A stretch of DNA of 10,087 nucleotides, from NCBI GenBank assembly GCA_036939355.1, contig JALLAP010001571.1, positions 1-10,087 of the forward strand. Direction: 5' to 3'. Under the pieces are notes generated by a model. It was not told the origin of the DNA. It searched no databases and saw only the letters and a program-made list of their open reading frames with translations. The DNA comes from Thalassiosira profunda (lineage: Eukaryota > Bacillariophyta > Thalassiosirophyceae > Thalassiosirales > Thalassiosiraceae). Below, piece by piece: positions 7,394 to 10,087 of this stretch (the stretch's first letter is position 1; every line of letters begins with the position of its first letter). The position numbers were made by a program, and so were the translations under genes.

Positions 7394-9444
7394 TTAGGTC
7401 AGTTCTATCGAATACTCAGATTCTGTTGATAACGCCCGCTCTTCCTCTTTCTCCACTTTTTCATCATCGGTTGTCGACGAAATCACTTGGTGGGTGTTGA
7501 TTCCGACGGATCCAAACAACGTGGAGAAATTCCAATATGCATACAGAAGTTGTATGCAACTTTGAAGCAGTATCAAGAGCACCTTTTCGACCGACATGGG
7601 CATATCGGGGGTGACCTCTCCAAAGAAGCCGCCTCCCTTCATCGATATCGTCATTGCATTCACCATCCAAACGATTATTGCGAATGTGTACAATACAACC
7701 TTTTCCAACCCTTTGCTGGCATTTCCTTCCCCCATGACGCTCTCACTGCAATTGTATTTGACCAGCGGGGTGAACGCAAACGGCAGCAGCAGGCCCAGAA
7801 GCGCATTGACGACGTTGACCAATTGATTCAGTTTGTCCGGAAACATAATGGATACGAACACGCCCGGTGCGATGGCCACCAGCCGCGTGATGATGGATCT
7901 CAGCCACAGGGGCGCCTGTATCTGGAGAAAGCCGTCCATAACGTATTGACCCGTGTAGGTTGTTGTAATTGCTCCCGACTGTCCAGCCGCAAGCAACGCG
8001 ATAGCCCAGAGAAGGCAGCCGCCAGGCAGCGATTGGAAGTATTCGCAGAAATCCGTAAGACCAACCGCACTCGCGTTTTCGCTTCCGTAGACGCTTTCCG
8101 CTGCGATTGCCACGACGGCAAGGTTCACAAAAAATGTCACCAGTATCGGCATGATAGGCTCGATCGAGCACCATTTCACGGCTTGTTTGATGACTTCCGG
8201 AGATTTCTTAACCCTTTCCTGCCTAACACCTGAAAAACACCTGATTCGGCGATCTCCTCCAGTAGATTTCATACCAGCACAGAATTTTTGGCGACCAACC
8301 GGTACACCGGCTTCTAATAGTGCTATGAAAATGCTCCAAGTATCAATCTGACCCTAAAAAAGGCGTAGATTACGATTATGCATCGACCGGCGGATGAGGA
8401 GGCTTTTATTTTTCAGTATGGCTAAAGGCCCAACAGAAAATCTTGGTCTTGTACTATTCCTACGTAGAAGTCCGGACTTTATGTCTAGGCAGGAAAGGGT
8501 TAATGTGGTGCGTTCGACTTTGCACAGCAGCAGTGTGAAGATACAGGTTATGGGGCATCACCACAGATCCCTAGCATTCCATTTTTGTCGAGTCCAGTGT
8601 CGGAGAACGGTTGATTATGAGTGAAGACGAAATGAGAGAGTGCCCAACACATCCACTGACGCACCAAAATCCCCGCCAGGGCGAAGATATCGCTCTTCGT
8701 CGTGTCCACGAACCCAATCGCCCAACCCTTCATCAGAGCGGACGTGTCGGGGCCCACGAACGACATCTCCGCCCACAGCGCAATCGACATGATTGCCACG
8801 AAGATGCATATGGCAATCTCCAACAACCGAATGCCGCACGACAACGAGGCGAGGAAGACCATCGTCGTCAGCAGGCTCGCGATGACGCCCACGTAGTACG
8901 GCCACCCGAAGAAGTAGTTGACGGCACTGCATAGCACGTGAGCAAAATTATGTGAACGAAGGAGAACAAACGAAATGAATGGCAGCATGCACAAGTCATG
9001 CACTCACATTGCAAATCCGATGACGGTGGGCAGATCCGTTATTATCGTCGAGAACTCCGCAATCGCCCAATTGAAATACCTCGATCTCTTCGAGGGGTGC
9101 GCCTCCGCCTGCACCTGCGACAACGTCCTTTTGGCATAGAACGCCAACCGCACGCACAAGATCTGCACGTATATCGAGAGAATCCCCGTCCACCACAGCG
9201 CGAACAAAAGGGAGTACCGACTCGTCGCCCCCGCCTGAATATCCGCCTGGTAATTGCCCGGGTCGACGTAGGCGATGGAGACGAACCATCCCGGGCCGCT
9301 GAAGTGGAGGAAGTCCCTCCACCAGCTCCCGGACGGTTCCCAGAGGGGCGTTGTGTCGTCGGCGTCTTCCGTTTCTTCTTCCTCCGCCGCCGTCCCGTTC
9401 CCATGCACCAGCCGGTGCGCGTTCAGCTCGTCCACGTCCTGCAT
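7394..9444 (-). CDS. NRAMP-family divalent metal transporter, coding exon interrupted by a transposon
   Basis: Twelve-helix membrane carrier predicted to move Fe(II), Mn(II) or similar ions with protons. Exons: 9444-9008, 8926-8665, 8570-7394, the last interrupted at 8208-8503. Introns 9007-8927 and 8664-8571 are GT-AG and preserve frame. Without the element the protein has 527 residues, normal for the family. TM1 carries DPGN (Asp61, Asn64) and TM6 carries VMPHN (Met238, His240), the canonical metal-site motifs. GQSGAITTTYTGQYVM matches the conserved transport signature after TM8. The metal-site position usually Ala in TM6 is Ser235. Start 9444 leaves a 60-residue acidic tail before TM1. An in-frame ATG at 9627 would add 61 residues but lies beside a CACGTG box, so it is less likely. 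As written, translation enters the element and stops at 8462-8460 after 269 residues, losing TM7-12. The family call is very strong; whether the allele works is open. Confidence 0.92.
8208..8503. mobile_element. Non-autonomous piggyBac-like element (MITE) with TTAA target-site duplication
   Basis: TTAA at 8208-8211 and 8500-8503 flanks a 288-bp element (8212-8499). Its 14-bp terminal inverted repeats are perfect: CCCTTTCCTGCCTA at 8212-8225 and its complement at 8486-8499. TTAA specificity and ends beginning CCC are hallmarks of piggyBac. Just inside one end, ACACCTGA is repeated directly at 8226-8233 and 8237-8244. Inside the other is the 12-bp palindrome AAGTCCGGACTT (8468-8479). No transposase is recognisable, so it must have been moved by one encoded elsewhere. 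On the strand of the transporter it carries an in-frame stop, an AATAAA (8410-8405) and pyrimidine-rich AG sites that could act as splice acceptors. Excision leaving one TTAA restores the host frame exactly, which strongly supports these boundaries. Confidence 0.9.
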
Positions 9445-9628
9445 GATGGGCCGCAGAGCAGCAGGGCGGGCGGGCAGCGGTATGGAGGTGAAGCTCAAGC
9501 ACAAGCCGCGAGCCCGCGAGCCGCGAGGTGTAGGTGTAGGCGCTGTTGTTGGCGTTGGACGTTGGACGTTGGATTTGTGGGGAGCGGTGAGCGGGTGAGC
9601 GTGTTGTCTGAACGTGACCGTCCTCACG

Positions 9629-9636
9629 TCACGTGA
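9629..9636. promoter_or_regulatory. TCACGTGA palindrome (CACGTG box) in the divergent promoter region
   Basis: An 8-base palindrome with the core CACGTG, the classical site of bHLH and bZIP factors. It lies between the leftward transporter (start 9444) and the rightward frame (start 9883), where a shared promoter is expected. Related ACGT/ACGTG cores occur just to its left. Its use by a particular factor is not shown by sequence. Confidence 0.4.
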
Positions 9637-9882
9637 TCTCCTGACCTTCAGCCCAACACTTTTTTTTTTTCAGTCCGAGTTCGACCTTGTCCCTCAAACT
9701 CAAGGCGGGGTTGTGACGGCTGCGGTGGCAGTGAATAATTGCACGGGCTCTGGGGCGCGGGCGATCCGTATCTTTTGCAAACTGCAATGTCTCGGGGCAG
9801 GTGAGGACGGCGCCGCGCAACAGTGCATGCACCATACCCCCTCTGCTGACGGACTCGAGTGAAGTGCATCACTTATTTGGCA
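9637..9882. other. Divergent intergenic region, probable bidirectional promoter
   Basis: No coding sequence is convincing here. It holds a poly-T tract near 9659-9671 followed by CAG, which could mimic a splice acceptor on the plus strand. Because it separates two leftward/rightward reading frames by about 440 bp in total, it probably contains both transcription starts. No TATA box was recognised. Confidence 0.4.
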
Positions 9883-10087
9883 ATGAAATCAAATCAGTCA
9901 GCGACAGCCGCTGACGCGAGAAATGGCGACGCGCCCGCCGACCTTTTGGGTCAACTGAATCTTGGACAGGGGTCGCCCACTGACGGCGATGCCAACGTGG
10001 CGGGGAACAATCAGCCTGGCCTCGACGTGATGCTCGCGCTCACTCCCTATCCGCGCGACAGCGTTCACGCACAGGCCGGCGACCCGA
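9883..10087 (+). CDS. Start of an unidentified divergent gene (truncated by window edge)
   Basis: An ATG at 9883 with a purine at -3 opens a frame that stays open for all 68 codons to the window edge. The upstream frame is closed by TGA at 9847. The peptide is rich in Ala, Asp, Gly, Asn and Gln (for example ADARNGDAPADLL, then GSPTDGDANVAGNNQPG) and looks like a disordered N-terminus. No domain or targeting signal is recognisable. It could instead be the first exon of a spliced gene or chance open frame. Confidence 0.45.
   Translation, partial: MKSNQSATAADARNGDAPADLLGQLNLGQGSPTDGDANVAGNNQPGLDVMLALTPYPRDSVHAQAGDP

Noticed and set aside
7487..8233. 248-codon open frame on the plus strand
   Set aside because: It lies entirely antisense to the NRAMP exon and crosses the transposon boundary. 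Its residues (Arg/His/Gln/Asp-rich) are what a shadow of membrane-protein codons gives.
8212..8272. ATG at 8272 as the start of a separate transporter gene
   Set aside because: The first residues of that frame come from the piggyBac-like element. The true upstream coding sequence (TM1-6) lies on the other side of the insertion and joins in frame at the empty site.
8212..8345. Open stretch inside the element as a transposase remnant
   Set aside because: About 40 codons are open toward the left end, but I see no piggyBac catalytic motif or DDE/D context. It reads straight through the terminal repeat, unlike a transposase C-terminus.
8998..9636. 212-codon open frame on the plus strand
   Set aside because: Antisense to NRAMP exon 1 and very Arg/Pro-rich, as expected from a GC-biased shadow frame; no domain is recognisable.
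9614..9862. 82-codon open frame on the plus strand across the divergent promoter
   Set aside because: Short, runs through the poly-T tract, no recognisable domain, and stops before the better-supported start at 9883.
1..10087. CRISPR array, tRNA or rRNA genes, prokaryotic defence or integrase modules
   Set aside because: None seen on either strand. Abundant spliceosomal introns mark the window as eukaryotic nuclear DNA.

Overview
The window looks like nuclear DNA of a stramenopile alga, most likely a diatom. The evidence is compact genes with many short GT-AG introns (about 68-94 nt), a repeated domain resembling the diatom-typical DUF6824 fold, and a JmjC protein and an NRAMP transporter of algal type. 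The species cannot be read from the sequence.

Layout. (1) Positions 6415 to 1, minus strand: one large gene of at least 14 exons, open through about 1,776 codons and running off the left edge. In protein order it has an acidic, low-complexity N-terminus, four DUF6824-like repeats, a SANT/Myb-like domain, an MBD-like segment, a fifth repeat, a long linker and a JmjC dioxygenase domain with an intact HxD...H iron triad. A single N at 1390 marks a contig join. The left contig tip carries a precisely spliced exon-exon junction, and 59 bp are duplicated across the join. (2) Positions 6416-7393: about 1 kb without a convincing gene. It holds the presumed 5' leader of the chromatin gene (possible uORF and leader intron), a 12-bp palindrome and an imperfect inverted repeat. 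(3) Positions 9444 to 7394, minus strand: an NRAMP-family divalent-metal transporter in three exons. Its third exon is interrupted in the coding sequence, just after TM6, by a 288-bp non-autonomous piggyBac-like element (TTAA target-site duplication, 14-bp terminal inverted repeats). Conceptual removal of the element restores a perfect reading frame of 527 codons. (4) Positions 9445-9882: NRAMP leader plus a probable shared promoter with a CACGTG box. (5) Positions 9883 to 10087, plus strand: start of a divergent, unidentified reading frame that leaves the window.

The two main genes are not obviously related in function: one is a putative chromatin reader/demethylase, the other a membrane metal carrier. 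Both are transcribed leftward. The most informative points are the domain architecture and exon-repeat structure of the chromatin gene, the transposon in the transporter exon, and the cDNA-like sequence at the assembly join.
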